Positions 1 through 7,889 are shown, counted from the stretch's first letter. The stretch is DNA of 21,646 nt from CAYXRK01 sp964467615 (GCA_964467615.1 CAYXRK010000076.1:1-21646); one strand, 5' to 3'. Notes: generated by a model from the sequence alone, not told the origin. A program made the numbers and translations.

Positions 1-47
1 GGTGAGCAGTATCGTCAGGCGGACGCTGGGGATCAAATCACACATGG

Positions 48-674
48 TCAAGGCGGTCGAAGACGGCGAGCAGGGGCTGGGGATCCGGTTGGATGTGCGT
101 CGTGACCGCCGGCTTCCCTGTTCGGGGTGTGGCGCGCGGGGGTCTTTGGCTGGGGTGCAGGCTGGAAGCCTGCGGTACTGTCTTCGGGCATTGGCAGCAG
201 TTCTTTGAGGGCGATGTCGCGGCCGAGGTGTTCGTCGTGGACGAGGAGTACGCGGCCCATGCCGCCGCGGGCGTGTTCGGATTCGCGGGTGTAGCGGCCT
301 GGGGTTTCTTGCACGCCAGGGGCGCGGTCGGAAAGGAGAACGGGAGCGCCGAGTGGGGGTTTGGTGACTTGGAAGCCGCCGGGGCCGGTGAGTGAGATCG
401 TGCCGCAGAAGGATTCGGCGATTTGATCGTCGCCGCCGAATGCGACAAGCGTTGCGTGGGGATCGCCGCCGTATTCGGCGATGGCTTCGTCGACGAGGCG
501 TTGGATGAGGGCCTTGTCGCGCGGTTGGATTGCTCGCGCCGCTAAGAGTCGATCCGCCAAGTTTTTCGCCGGATCGACCGCCCAAGCCGCCGCCGCTTCC
601 ATGATTTGCGAGGGCGTGACTTTGTGGAGTTGTACGGCAAAGACGCCGAAGAGGAGATTGCGATCGCGATCCAT
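48..674 (-). CDS. Ser/Thr protein kinase, N-terminal fragment (truncated)
   Basis: The 208-aa product has a ~125-residue leader (starting MDRDRNLLFGVFAVQLHKV) followed by the beginning of a Hanks-type kinase domain. The glycine-rich loop reads HARGGMGRVLLVHD and the ATP-anchoring lysine lies in DIALKELLP. Nothing of the catalytic loop (HRD), DFG or later lobes is present. Right after ALKELLPMPEDS the translation becomes proline/arginine-rich and ends in a stop at 48-50. That tail is encoded by repeat-like DNA carrying the hairpin at 157-173. The fragment cannot be an active kinase as read. Either the gene is broken by a repeat, or the window edge lies at an assembly or repeat boundary. The ATG at 674 has no good Shine-Dalgarno site. 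The kinase assignment is solid; the gene status is uncertain. Confidence 0.65.
   Translation of the reverse strand: MDRDRNLLFGVFAVQLHKVTPSQIMEAAAAWAVDPAKNLADRLLAARAIQPRDKALIQRLVDEAIAEYGGDPHATLVAFGGDDQIAESFCGTISLTGPGGFQVTKPPLGAPVLLSDRAPGVQETPGRYTRESEHARGGMGRVLLVHDEHLGRDIALKELLPMPEDSTAGFQPAPQPKTPARHTPNREAGGHDAHPTGSPAPARRLRPP
157..173. repeat. Hairpin repeat with GGCTGGAAGCC core, copy 1
   Basis: GCAGGCT-GGA-AGCCTGC is a perfect 7-bp stem with a 3-nt loop. The same core with a different outer stem recurs at 18465-18485. It sits exactly where the kinase reading frame loses its family similarity, so it looks like part of an inserted dispersed repeat rather than kinase coding sequence. Confidence 0.6.
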
Positions 675-864
675 GGCGGGGGTAGGTTATACGGGAGGGG
701 CGAAAGGCGCAAAGGGGCGAGCGAGATTGCGTCGGACCTATTGGCGCTAATGTCTATTGCTTCGCCGATCCCGCGTTCGAGTGCGTCTTGCCGAGAGGCC
801 CCGCCCCTCTCACGGCGCCATTTGCAGTCGTCCGAGCCACATCGAAACCAGAAACGCCTCCCAT

Positions 865-892
865 CCGTTCGTGGTGAGCCTGTCGGATCACG
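865..892 (+). repeat. Dispersed-repeat-like segment (GTTCGT..TGAGC..CTGTCGGA type), copy 1
   Basis: The segment begins CCGTTCGTGGTGAGCCTGTC. A related sequence in inverted orientation lies at 17725-17769, sharing CCGTTCGT, TGAGC and CCTGTCGGA blocks. Similar short intergenic repeats are familiar from many bacterial genomes; membership in one family here is inferred by eye. Confidence 0.4.
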
Positions 893-904
893 TCTCACGC
901 CGCT

Positions 905-980
905 ATTCCGAAGGCGGGAATTCAGTACGCAAATAAAGGCGATTGATCAAATCCTGTGGTTTCCCGCCTTCACGGGAATG
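905..980. repeat. REP-like inverted repeat pair
   Basis: AAGGCGGGAA at 911-920 is the exact reverse complement of TTCCCGCCTT at 961-970. The right unit is itself a small hairpin: TTCCCG at 961-966 pairs with CGGGAA at 973-978. The arrangement, two palindromic units in opposite orientation about 40 bp apart, resembles bacterial interspersed mosaic (BIME/REP) elements. Confidence 0.5.
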
Positions 981-1128
981 ACGACGCTTGAATACTTGCG
1001 TCAATATTCCGTGTTTCCGCCATGGCGACGGCACGGGCGTCTACCAACCCCGCCATTACGAGCTTCACGCGGCCATCCGCCGGGATTCTAGGAAGAAAGA
1101 CTCTTCATCGAATAGATTTGTTACCTAT

Positions 1129-1295
1129 CAGCCCGTGGCAAAAGTCGAGATTGCCGCATACGCGCGTCCGCCGCGGCGGACAGAGAGGCGCGCTCCTTCG
1201 CAATGACGAATTGGGCCACAATTCGAGGTCTTGATGCCAGTTAACGTAGGCGACGGACGCCAATCGTGTCGGCAGACGACTTTTGCCACGGGCTG
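1129..1295. repeat. 19-bp exact inverted repeat enclosing a 16-bp palindrome
   Basis: CAGCCCGTGGCAAAAGTCG at 1129-1147 is repeated as its exact reverse complement at 1277-1295. Between them is a perfect palindrome, GTCCGCCGCGGCGGAC (1166-1181). The 167-bp unit has no coding potential that I trust. It could be a small non-autonomous palindromic element, but no target-site duplication was obvious. Confidence 0.55.
1203..1230 (+). repeat. Imperfect direct repeat, copy 1
   Basis: This segment, beginning ATGACGAATTGGGCCACAAT, recurs with three differences at 1561-1589 (beginning ATGACGAATTTGGGTCACAA). The two copies are about 360 bp apart in the same orientation. Confidence 0.5.
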
Positions 1296-1560
1296 CTATG
1301 TGGCCGGTTGTACAGCCGCGCGGCACCCCCTTCAAAGACGCCACCGAAAAAGTCGGAGACACGCGTTTTAACGAACCGAGCCTGTTTGCTCGAATCGCGG
1401 ATTCATTTTGGTCCTTCAGTATCAGCGCAACGTCTACGCACCCGAAAATCGCGACGAACAGACTTTTGTCGGTGGCATCTTCATAGGGGGGCCGAGGCGA
1501 GCTTATCGGGTAAACAGGCTTTCTTTCCCAAATCCGGGCAACAGCTGCGTCGAACTCGCC

Positions 1561-1589
1561 ATGACGAATTTGGGTCACAATTCGAGATC
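1561..1589 (+). repeat. Imperfect direct repeat, copy 2
   Basis: Second copy of the segment at 1203-1230. It lies about 65 bp beyond the 3' end of the PVC-type heme protein gene. Confidence 0.5.
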
Positions 1590-1653
1590 CTCAGGTGGAC
1601 GAATCAAGGTAACAGGGTCAGCCACATCACGAGTCGACTTATGCCACGCGATG

Positions 1654-4575
1654 TTAGCGCGGCTGCAGCAGGAAAGCGAGCAGATCCGACATCGATTGCG
1701 GCGTCATTTCGGCCTCGATTTCCTCGGGCATGAGGGACAAGCCGTCGGTGTACATCGACTTCATTTCGGCTTTTTGGAGTGTCCGGTCGTTGCCATCCGC
1801 CTGGCGAAGCGTGACTTCTTGGTCCGATTCGGCGCCGATGATTCCGCTAATGAATTCGCCGTCGCTCGTTTCGACCGCGTAGCTCACGTAGCGCGTGTCG
1901 ACCGCCGCGTTCGGGTCGACAATGTCGTGCAGCAGGGTCTCGGCGCTCTTGCGGAAAATGTCGGTCAGGTTCGGCGCGATGTCGTTGCCTTCGTCGCCGA
2001 GTTTGTGACATTTAGAGCATTGCTCCGTGAAGATCGCGTGGCCTTTCGTTGCGTCGCCTTGGAGCGACAGCGCGGGACGCATGCGTTCTATCGCGTCTTT
2101 GCGCGTGACGACGCCCGCATCGGTGAACAGGGCCTCGGCGCGCTTGGCGATTTCCGGCGCGGAATGGAGCAGCGTACGGCGGCGCTCGAGGTCGAGGTTA
2201 AGCTGGCCGATCGCGATATCGCCCTTTTCGAGCGCGGTCAGCAGGAGGTCGTGATTGCCGCGCTGGTAGAGCAGGATGTTGCCTGCCTGATCGAGGACGT
2301 CGCGGCCCAGCGTGCGCCAATTTGCGATGATGCGCCGCGCAACGTCCGCGCCTGCGTTCTCGCGCAACTGTTGGATGGCGGCGCGTTGAATCTCGGACGG
2401 TTCGCGTATGTCCAACAACGCGAAGAGGAGGTCGCCGCGTTCCTCGAAGGGGGCGAACTGGAGAACAGCTAATTGCGCTACACGCTGATCCGGTGCGGCG
2501 GTGTGGTCTTCGACGACGCGCCGCGCTTCGTCCAAGAGTTCGCGTTGGCGCGGAGTGGGGGAGAGGTCCAACGCCTCGCCCAAACGCCACGTTTCGCGTG
2601 TGACGCCGGGGGCGTCCTTACGAAGCGCTGCGTCAATGACTCGCTCGGCTGCGCGCTTCACGGGCGGCGTGCCCTTCGCACTCTCGTTCTTGTCGAGACC
2701 CGTGGAGAAGCCAGCCAAGAAGCGCGCCAGTCGGGTGATCGCGGTTGATTCCTTGGTCGAAGAATCCAGTGCATCGCTCAGTTGTTTCGCGTCGCCTAGT
2801 TGTCCGGCAATCGTGGACACCAGTTCGAGAAACTCGGCCTCGCCGGGATCCGGTGCGTCCTTAGCTTCGAGCAACCGGCCTAGGGCGTCGGGCGCTCGAG
2901 ATTTCAACGCCGCCGCGCTGGCCATGCGGATCCATTGGTCCGAGTCGTCACGAACTGCGAGGGCGATCAATTCCGACACCGGAGGCTTCTCGCCCGATCC
3001 GGCGATCGCAAGCGCGGCGAACATGCGTACGCGCGCGTCCGGATCGCCTATGAGGGATTCGACGCGTTTGCGTATCGCGGCGGATTTCATCCGGGGTTCC
3101 GCAAGCTTGAGGGCGTTCTCGCGGATACCCGCGTGCGCGTCGCCGAGCGCGGCGAGGACTTGCTCGTCCTTCAGCGCGTGCAGCCCGTCGAGTGTCCACA
3201 GCGCGTGGAGCCGCGCGAAAGGCGAAGTACCCGTGAGCAGTTTCCCCGACGCGGGTACCGCCGCAACGTCCTGCCATTCGACGAGCAGGCGTTGCGCGGT
3301 CGTGCGCGTCCACTGGTTGGGGCTGGAGAGTTGCGCGGCGACACTGGCGAGGTTGTCGCGGTCGAATTTTGGTGTCACGCGCGGTAGGCCGCCTTTCGGC
3401 GTGATGCGGAAGATGCGGCCTTGGTCCTTGCCGGCGTTGAGGTCGAGATGGGCTTCGATTTCGTCCGGAATCCACTCCGGGTGTTCGATGACGACGCGGT
3501 GCATGTCGACGAGGTAGAGCGCTCCGTCAGGTCCGGTGTCCATGTTGACGGGGCGAAACGGACGATCGGTCGACGCGAGAAATTCGACGCGCTCGTCCTT
3601 GCGCGAGGCCTTGAGCGCCGCGCCATTGGGCGAAAGCACGTCGCGATGCACGAGGTTCAGCACCACGTCGCAGACGAAGACGTTGCCGTTGTACGCATCG
3701 CCGAACGCGCCGCCGCCGTAGTGCGTGATGCCGCAGCCGCCGGAAAAGTAGCCCGACTGTTCAGGGTGGTTGACGCGGGTGTCCTGCACGCCGATGGGGA
3801 AGATTCGGGCGGTCTCGCCTTCGTCGTGATCGGAGATCGAAGTGAGGCTGGCCTCGCGGCGCACGGGAAGGTCTTCGATGTACCAGCCAGGGAAAACGAG
3901 TTGGCTAATGTGGGTGAGGTTGTGCGTGCCGAACATCCGGCCCCAGTCGTCGAATGTGATTTTGAATCCGCCGGTCGTCCGCCCCACGCGCTGAAATATC
4001 TTGCGCCCGAGGTCGAAGCGGACATCGCAGTAGCGCATTGGTACCTTGTTTTGATCGTCACCCGGCCAATACACGCTGCCTGAGTTGTCGCCGTTCGACG
4101 CGTAAATCCAATTGTCCAGGCCGTAGGTCAATCCGCCGACGTTGTGCTGCGGGTTGCCGACCGCGAACCCCTCGAGCATGACCTCGTGAACGTCCGCCAC
4201 ATCGTCGCCGTCGGTGTCCTTCACGAACTCGATGTTCGGCGGGGAAGTTACGAGCAGGCCGCCGTGCCACGCCGCGAGGGAGTTTGCCACGGCGAATCCC
4301 GTCGCGAAAACCTGCCGCGTTTCGTACACGCCGTCGCCGTCCGTGTCTTTCAGTAATACGATGTTTCCCGGCGAATCGGGGAACGGGTACCCCATCATCT
4401 CGATGGCGAACAATCGGCCTTGCTCATCGAACTCGATATCGACCGGGTCCATCACAGCGGGTTCCATCGCCACCAACTCGATTTGGAAATTCGGGTCGAG
4501 TTGGATGGTGCTGAGGATTTCAGCGGGGTTGGCGCTCAAGCACGCGAGAAAACAAATTGAAAGAAGGGACAACAT
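1654..4575 (-). CDS. PVC-type membrane-bound dehydrogenase with HEAT repeats and C-terminal heme domain
   Basis: The 973-aa secreted protein begins with a signal peptide (MLSLLSICFLACLSANPA). Residues about 25-400 look like the beta-propeller dehydrogenase domain typical of Planctomycetes/Verrucomicrobia proteins, with DTDGDG-type loops near 77-83 and 120-125 and GPDGALYLVDM at 348-358. A helical HEAT-repeat-like region fills the middle. The C-terminus is a PVC heme-binding cytochrome c domain with CSKCH at 853-857 and an NLTDIFRKS-type motif after it. The family is thought to act in periplasmic oxidation of sugars or other organics; the substrate is unknown here. An upstream GTG at 4581 is possible. 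I prefer the ATG at 4575 because GGAG lies 5 nt before it. The gene diverges from the arylsulfotransferase gene. Confidence 0.9.
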   Translation of the reverse strand: MLSLLSICFLACLSANPAEILSTIQLDPNFQIELVAMEPAVMDPVDIEFDEQGRLFAIEMMGYPFPDSPGNIVLLKDTDGDGVYETRQVFATGFAVANSLAAWHGGLLVTSPPNIEFVKDTDGDDVADVHEVMLEGFAVGNPQHNVGGLTYGLDNWIYASNGDNSGSVYWPGDDQNKVPMRYCDVRFDLGRKIFQRVGRTTGGFKITFDDWGRMFGTHNLTHISQLVFPGWYIEDLPVRREASLTSISDHDEGETARIFPIGVQDTRVNHPEQSGYFSGGCGITHYGGGAFGDAYNGNVFVCDVVLNLVHRDVLSPNGAALKASRKDERVEFLASTDRPFRPVNMDTGPDGALYLVDMHRVVIEHPEWIPDEIEAHLDLNAGKDQGRIFRITPKGGLPRVTPKFDRDNLASVAAQLSSPNQWTRTTAQRLLVEWQDVAAVPASGKLLTGTSPFARLHALWTLDGLHALKDEQVLAALGDAHAGIRENALKLAEPRMKSAAIRKRVESLIGDPDARVRMFAALAIAGSGEKPPVSELIALAVRDDSDQWIRMASAAALKSRAPDALGRLLEAKDAPDPGEAEFLELVSTIAGQLGDAKQLSDALDSSTKESTAITRLARFLAGFSTGLDKNESAKGTPPVKRAAERVIDAALRKDAPGVTRETWRLGEALDLSPTPRQRELLDEARRVVEDHTAAPDQRVAQLAVLQFAPFEERGDLLFALLDIREPSEIQRAAIQQLRENAGADVARRIIANWRTLGRDVLDQAGNILLYQRGNHDLLLTALEKGDIAIGQLNLDLERRRTLLHSAPEIAKRAEALFTDAGVVTRKDAIERMRPALSLQGDATKGHAIFTEQCSKCHKLGDEGNDIAPNLTDIFRKSAETLLHDIVDPNAAVDTRYVSYAVETSDGEFISGIIGAESDQEVTLRQADGNDRTLQKAEMKSMYTDGLSLMPEEIEAEMTPQSMSDLLAFLLQPR

Positions 4576-4770
4576 GCGCACTCCAGTTTCAACGAATCGG
4601 GGAGATTGATGATCATACTAGCGAACGCCGTACTTCGTCGGCATGCGAGATTGTACCTTTTCGCGATTCGCTGACGAACCGACTATTGGGAGAGTGCATC
4701 GCGGATGCGCATCGGCTACTATCGCGCATTCGTAACGAATATGGCGGCGGAAAAGAGGGGATCGATCTGC
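4576..4770. promoter_or_regulatory. Divergent intergenic region, presumed promoters
   Basis: This 195-bp gap separates two outward-facing genes, so it should contain at least two promoters. I found no pair of -35/-10 boxes with acceptable spacing, so no precise promoter is called. The SD for the leftward gene (GGAG on the minus strand) and a GAGGGG for the rightward gene (about 4755-4760) lie at its two ends. Confidence 0.4.
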
Positions 4771-6390
4771 ATGAATTCACGGTACGCGTATCTTGTTTCT
4801 CTGGCGTTCTTCGCCGCGTGTTCGGCGCCGCCGGGTCCCGTTGCGTCGCCTCCGGATATTGTCGTTAACCCTTCCGGCAACGCTCCGCTGGCCGCCGTCA
4901 TGAAGTTCCAGACCGATATGCCTGCCGTGCCGACGCGGGTCGACATCGAGGGCGGGACCAACTCAGACCTCAAGCACAGCGATAAATTTGCGACGGAGCA
5001 TGAGGTGCTCGTTCTCGGCCTCAAGCCTGGAAAAACACAGACGGTCACTATTGGGCTGGTGAACGAAACCGGGCAAACCGGGGCCACGCAGCCGGTATCC
5101 GTGACGACGTCGCCGCTGCCGGACTACTTTCCGCCGCTCGAGATTACGGTGCGCAAACCGGAGAAGATGGAGCCGGGGTATTCGCTGATTCCGTACATGA
5201 AATGGCCCAAGACCGGGCTCGACGAAAAGTTCGGGCTGCTCGCGCTGTATGACAACGAGGGCGAGGTAATTTGGTACTACAAGATTGACCACACCCTAAC
5301 CGAGGTGCGGCGAATCAGCACCGGCAATTTCGTGTTCAATCGCGGGCGCAACGGTCTGCAATACGAGATCGACATGCTTGGAAACACCGTTCGGCAATGG
5401 CACACGACCGGAATTCCAAAGGAAGATGTTCCAGAATCGAGCGTTCCAATTGAAACAGATTCGTTCCATCACGATTTCTTTGAGATGCCGGGCGGAAATT
5501 TCCTCACCTTGAGCACCGAAGTGCGGCATTTTGACGACTATCCGGCGAGCGAGACGAAACCCGATGAGGACCGGAAGGAGAGCAATGTCATTGGCGACAT
5601 CATTCTCGAATTTGCGCCCGCGGGTGAAATCATCCGGCAGTACAAGTTCCTGGATTTCCTCGATCCCTACCGAATTTGTTACGACTCGATAGGCACCGGC
5701 TTCTGGGCCCCAGTGTACAAGGACGTTATCGACAAACCCGGCCGCGATTGGGGCCATGCAAACGCGCTTTTCTATGACGAGAAGGACGGCTCGGTCATCG
5801 TGTCGATGTACCACCAGGATGTGGTCTTCAAGATGGATTGGGCGACGGGGCAGATCAAGTGGATGCTAGGCGATCCGACGGGCTGGAAGGAGCCGTGGGC
5901 GAAGTTGATGCTGAAACCGGTGGGCGAGGATTTTCAGTGGGCCTATCACCAGCACGGCATCAAACTCACGCCGCAGGGCACGATTCTCATGTACGACAAT
6001 GGCACCCACAAGGCCATACCGCCCAACGAGAAGACACTCAACAAGGACAATTTCAGCCGCGCGGTCGAGTTCAAAGTAGACGAGGCAGCGATGACGGTGG
6101 AGCAGGTATGGTCGTACGGCGGCCCGGATCAGGATCGCTTCTTTTCGCCGTTCATTTGCGACGTTGATCACCTGCCGCAAACGGGTAACGTGCTCATCAC
6201 CGACGGCGGCCGTTCGCGCGACAAGGACGGGGTCGACACGGGCAGCTTCGGCGACCAGCACTGGGCGCACATCATGGAAGTCACGCACACGACCCCCGCG
6301 GAGAAGGTCTTCGAGATCGTCGTGCAGGACGAGTTGCCGAACGGCTGGGCGGTGTACCGCTCCGAACGCTTGGCGAGTTTGTATCCGTAA
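4771..6390 (+). CDS. Arylsulfotransferase (ASST) family lipoprotein
   Basis: The 539-aa protein resembles bacterial arylsulfate sulfotransferases, beta-propeller enzymes that move sulfate between phenolic compounds in the periplasm. The N-terminus MNSRYAYLVSLAFFAACSAP has a lipobox-like FAAC ending at Cys17, so it is probably a lipoprotein. A ~100-aa beta-sandwich-like part precedes the propeller. His-rich family-type motifs are SFHHDFFEMPGGNFL (231-245), WGHANAL (327-333), YHQHGIKLTPQG (392-403), DVDHLPQTGNVLITDGG (464-480) and the terminal YRSERLASLYP. One of these histidines is expected to carry the sulfo group, but I cannot map it with certainty. Earlier ATGs at 4705 and 4741 exist; 4771 gives the clean signal peptide and has GAGGGG 10 nt upstream. 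The true substrate is unknown. Confidence 0.85.
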   Translation: MNSRYAYLVSLAFFAACSAPPGPVASPPDIVVNPSGNAPLAAVMKFQTDMPAVPTRVDIEGGTNSDLKHSDKFATEHEVLVLGLKPGKTQTVTIGLVNETGQTGATQPVSVTTSPLPDYFPPLEITVRKPEKMEPGYSLIPYMKWPKTGLDEKFGLLALYDNEGEVIWYYKIDHTLTEVRRISTGNFVFNRGRNGLQYEIDMLGNTVRQWHTTGIPKEDVPESSVPIETDSFHHDFFEMPGGNFLTLSTEVRHFDDYPASETKPDEDRKESNVIGDIILEFAPAGEIIRQYKFLDFLDPYRICYDSIGTGFWAPVYKDVIDKPGRDWGHANALFYDEKDGSVIVSMYHQDVVFKMDWATGQIKWMLGDPTGWKEPWAKLMLKPVGEDFQWAYHQHGIKLTPQGTILMYDNGTHKAIPPNEKTLNKDNFSRAVEFKVDEAAMTVEQVWSYGGPDQDRFFSPFICDVDHLPQTGNVLITDGGRSRDKDGVDTGSFGDQHWAHIMEVTHTTPAEKVFEIVVQDELPNGWAVYRSERLASLYP

Positions 6391-6405
6391 ACAACGCCGA
6401 AACTC

Positions 6406-6675
6406 TCAGCACTCCGAAGAGCTCGGTCGGCGCGCCGGCGCGCCGTGAAACATTCCTTCGGCGCTGAGGTCTTCGTCAATGTCGGGCCAATGCACGCCGT
6501 GACCGTCACCGATGATTTCGTAGTTGTTTCGCTGGGCCACAGTGGCCTCGCTCAGCCGCCATGACCACGCGAGCGGAACACTGACGACCCGCCCGTCGCC
6601 CAGGTGAAACGTAATCAACTCGTCCGTTACCGATACGTTCTTGACCCGGTCATCAACGCTCACCGCAATGCTCAT
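6406..6675 (-). CDS. DUF2442 domain protein
   Basis: The 89-aa protein matches the DUF2442 pattern: an N-terminal strand segment (VKNVSVTDELITFHLGDGR), then VVSVPLAWSWRLSEA, then the GDGHGVHWPDIDEDLSAEGM signature. Its function is not established. Its start lies inside the end of the DUF4160 gene (23-nt overlap), so the two are almost certainly translated together. The last codons run through an 18-bp palindrome (6428-6445), which makes the C-terminal APARRPSSSEC tail look unconserved. Its stop is only 15 bp from the stop of the convergent arylsulfotransferase gene. Confidence 0.8.
   Translation of the reverse strand: MSIAVSVDDRVKNVSVTDELITFHLGDGRVVSVPLAWSWRLSEATVAQRNNYEIIGDGHGVHWPDIDEDLSAEGMFHGAPARRPSSSEC
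6428..6445. repeat. 18-bp perfect GC palindrome near convergent gene ends
   Basis: CGGCGCGCCGGCGCGCCG is its own reverse complement and contains the 8-mer GGCGCGCC twice. It lies within the DUF2442 3' end, 38 bp past the stop of the convergent arylsulfotransferase gene. It could form a strong stem at the end of the plus-strand transcript, but there is no T-tract, so a terminator role is only a possibility. Confidence 0.5.
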
Positions 6676-6895
6676 GCCATGCCCCCTTAATCTTCGCTCG
6701 TTCGTTGCTTATTATCTCACGTATCCGGTTAAGCTCTCGCGCTGCGAATCCATAGTTTCGTGCAAGAGTCAGCGGTTCAAGCCAAAACTTGCAGACCGCT
6801 CGATCTCTGCGAACGTGGACGTGCGGAGGTTCGTTGCAGTCGAAACTGTAAAAATAAAACCTATATGGCCCGTCGATCTCCCCGATTGTTGGCAT
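6653..6895 (-). CDS. DUF4160 domain protein
   Basis: The 80-aa protein has the compact DUF4160 pattern: MPTIGEIDGPYRFYFYSFD, then EPPHVHVRRDRAVCKFWLEP, then a C-terminal helix with LNRIREIISNE. The conserved PPHVHV stretch is the family hallmark; the biochemical role is unknown. The frame is open upstream to 7018, but that extension overlaps the end of thiL and has no family similarity, so I chose the ATG at 6895. The gene starts 31 bp after the thiL stop and overlaps the DUF2442 gene. DUF4160 and DUF2442 are often neighbours and have been considered toxin-antitoxin-like, which I cannot confirm from sequence. Confidence 0.82.
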   Translation of the reverse strand: MPTIGEIDGPYRFYFYSFDCNEPPHVHVRRDRAVCKFWLEPLTLARNYGFAARELNRIREIISNERAKIKGAWHEHCGER

Positions 6896-6926
6896 TGGAT
6901 ATTGTCCCGCCGAAGAGTGTCCTCGA

Positions 6927-7889
6927 TCAAGCCACGAAGTGATCGTGGCCCCCGCCTCTAGTTTCGTGACTCCCTGATTTTTCCCTGACCTTGCCGATTG
7001 CAGCCAGCGGCGTCGCAAACATCACATGCCATGCGGTCATCAGGTCGCCCATCCGCTCGGGCGCGATTGCGATCGCCAACTCGTAGTCCTCGCCGCCGGT
7101 CAGCGCGAGATTGCGTGCGTCGAGTCCGTGTTTGGCGCAGAACGCCGTCAGCAGCGGATCGTCCGGTGTGTAGGTTGGGTCTATCTCGATTCCCGTGCCG
7201 CTGCGTTCGCCGATGTGGTCCGCGTCTTGGATGATGCCGTCGCTGACATCAATCATCGCGTGGACACCGGGAAACGTCGAAAGCCATTGACCTTCCTTGA
7301 GTCGCGCGGCGGGGCGTTGGTGAACACGTAGCAATTCAGGCGCGTCGATACCGTGTTCTTGTGCGTGCAATCCCGCAGCACTACGCCCAGGATATCCCGA
7401 CACGGCCAACACGTCGCCCGGCTTTGCTCCTGATCGCAACACGTATCGGCCTTCGTGCGCCGTGCCGATGGAGATCGTGTCGATGACGATGCCTTGGTTC
7501 GAGCGCGAAGTGTCGCCGCCCACAATGACCGCGCCGCCGAATGCCGCGGCGTCCGCCATGCCCTGGTAGAGAGCTTCGAGGTAGGCGACTTCCGTATCCG
7601 GCTGCGCAGCGATCGACGCGAGCACGAACTTAGGGTACCCGCCCATCGCCGCAATATCGCTGAGGCTCACAGCGACCGCTTTCCAGCCGATGTCCTCTGG
7701 CGACGATTTCTCGCGCCGGAAATGGACGTCTTCGATGGACAAGTCGACCGTGACGAGCAGCGTCTCCTTGCCCGCTTTGAGCACAGCGCAATCATCGCCG
7801 ATGCCTTCGACGACGTCCGCCGATCGCGGCAGAAACTTCGCCATGCGCTCGATGAATCCGAACTCGCCTATATTTTGAAGCGTAGTCAA
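6927..7889 (-). CDS. thiL: Thiamine-monophosphate kinase
   Basis: ThiL phosphorylates thiamine monophosphate with ATP to give thiamine pyrophosphate. The 320-aa product carries the family motifs GIGDDCAVL (Mg/ATP binding), TVDLSIEDVHFR, SLSDIAAMGGYP, VGGDTSRS, MIDVSDGIIQDADHI and TGGEDYELAIAI. The frame is open to an ATG at 7970, inside the end of nnrD, but family similarity starts at TTLQNIGEFGFIERM. That corresponds to a TTG start at 7889 with a purine-rich AAGAAGAAA upstream, and the ~320-aa length fits the family. The 55 bp between nnrD and this start are AT-rich. nnrD, thiL, DUF4160 and DUF2442 probably form one transcript. The start codon choice is the main uncertainty. Confidence 0.9.
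   Translation of the reverse strand: MTTLQNIGEFGFIERMAKFLPRSADVVEGIGDDCAVLKAGKETLLVTVDLSIEDVHFRREKSSPEDIGWKAVAVSLSDIAAMGGYPKFVLASIAAQPDTEVAYLEALYQGMADAAAFGGAVIVGGDTSRSNQGIVIDTISIGTAHEGRYVLRSGAKPGDVLAVSGYPGRSAAGLHAQEHGIDAPELLRVHQRPAARLKEGQWLSTFPGVHAMIDVSDGIIQDADHIGERSGTGIEIDPTYTPDDPLLTAFCAKHGLDARNLALTGGEDYELAIAIAPERMGDLMTAWHVMFATPLAAIGKVREKSGSHETRGGGHDHFVA

Larger units (their letters stand above)
675..1653. other. Gene-free, repeat-rich intergenic region
   Basis: No reading frame here shows a recognisable domain, a convincing ribosome binding site or consistent coding character. The region contains a copy of a CCGTTCGTGGTGAGCCTGTC-type repeat (865-892) and a REP-like inverted pair (905-980). 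It also has a 19-bp exact inverted repeat enclosing a 16-bp palindrome (1129-1295), and an imperfect direct repeat (1203-1230 and 1561-1589). It separates the 3' end of the heme-protein gene from the kinase start and looks like an accumulation of dispersed repeats. Confidence 0.6.

Noticed and set aside
1105..1578. 157-aa open frame on the minus strand in the repeat-rich gap.
   Set aside because: It runs straight through the 19-bp inverted repeat, the palindrome and both direct-repeat copies, shows no domain, and has no good ribosome binding site.
1408..2472. 354-aa open frame on the plus strand.
   Set aside because: Most of it is antisense to the PVC-type heme protein, whose domains and CSKCH motif are unmistakable; the plus product is low-complexity in Arg, Val and Ala.
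6896..7018. Longer N-terminus for the DUF4160 protein.
   Set aside because: The extension overlaps the end of thiL, is unrelated to the family, and the ATG at 6895 gives the standard family start.
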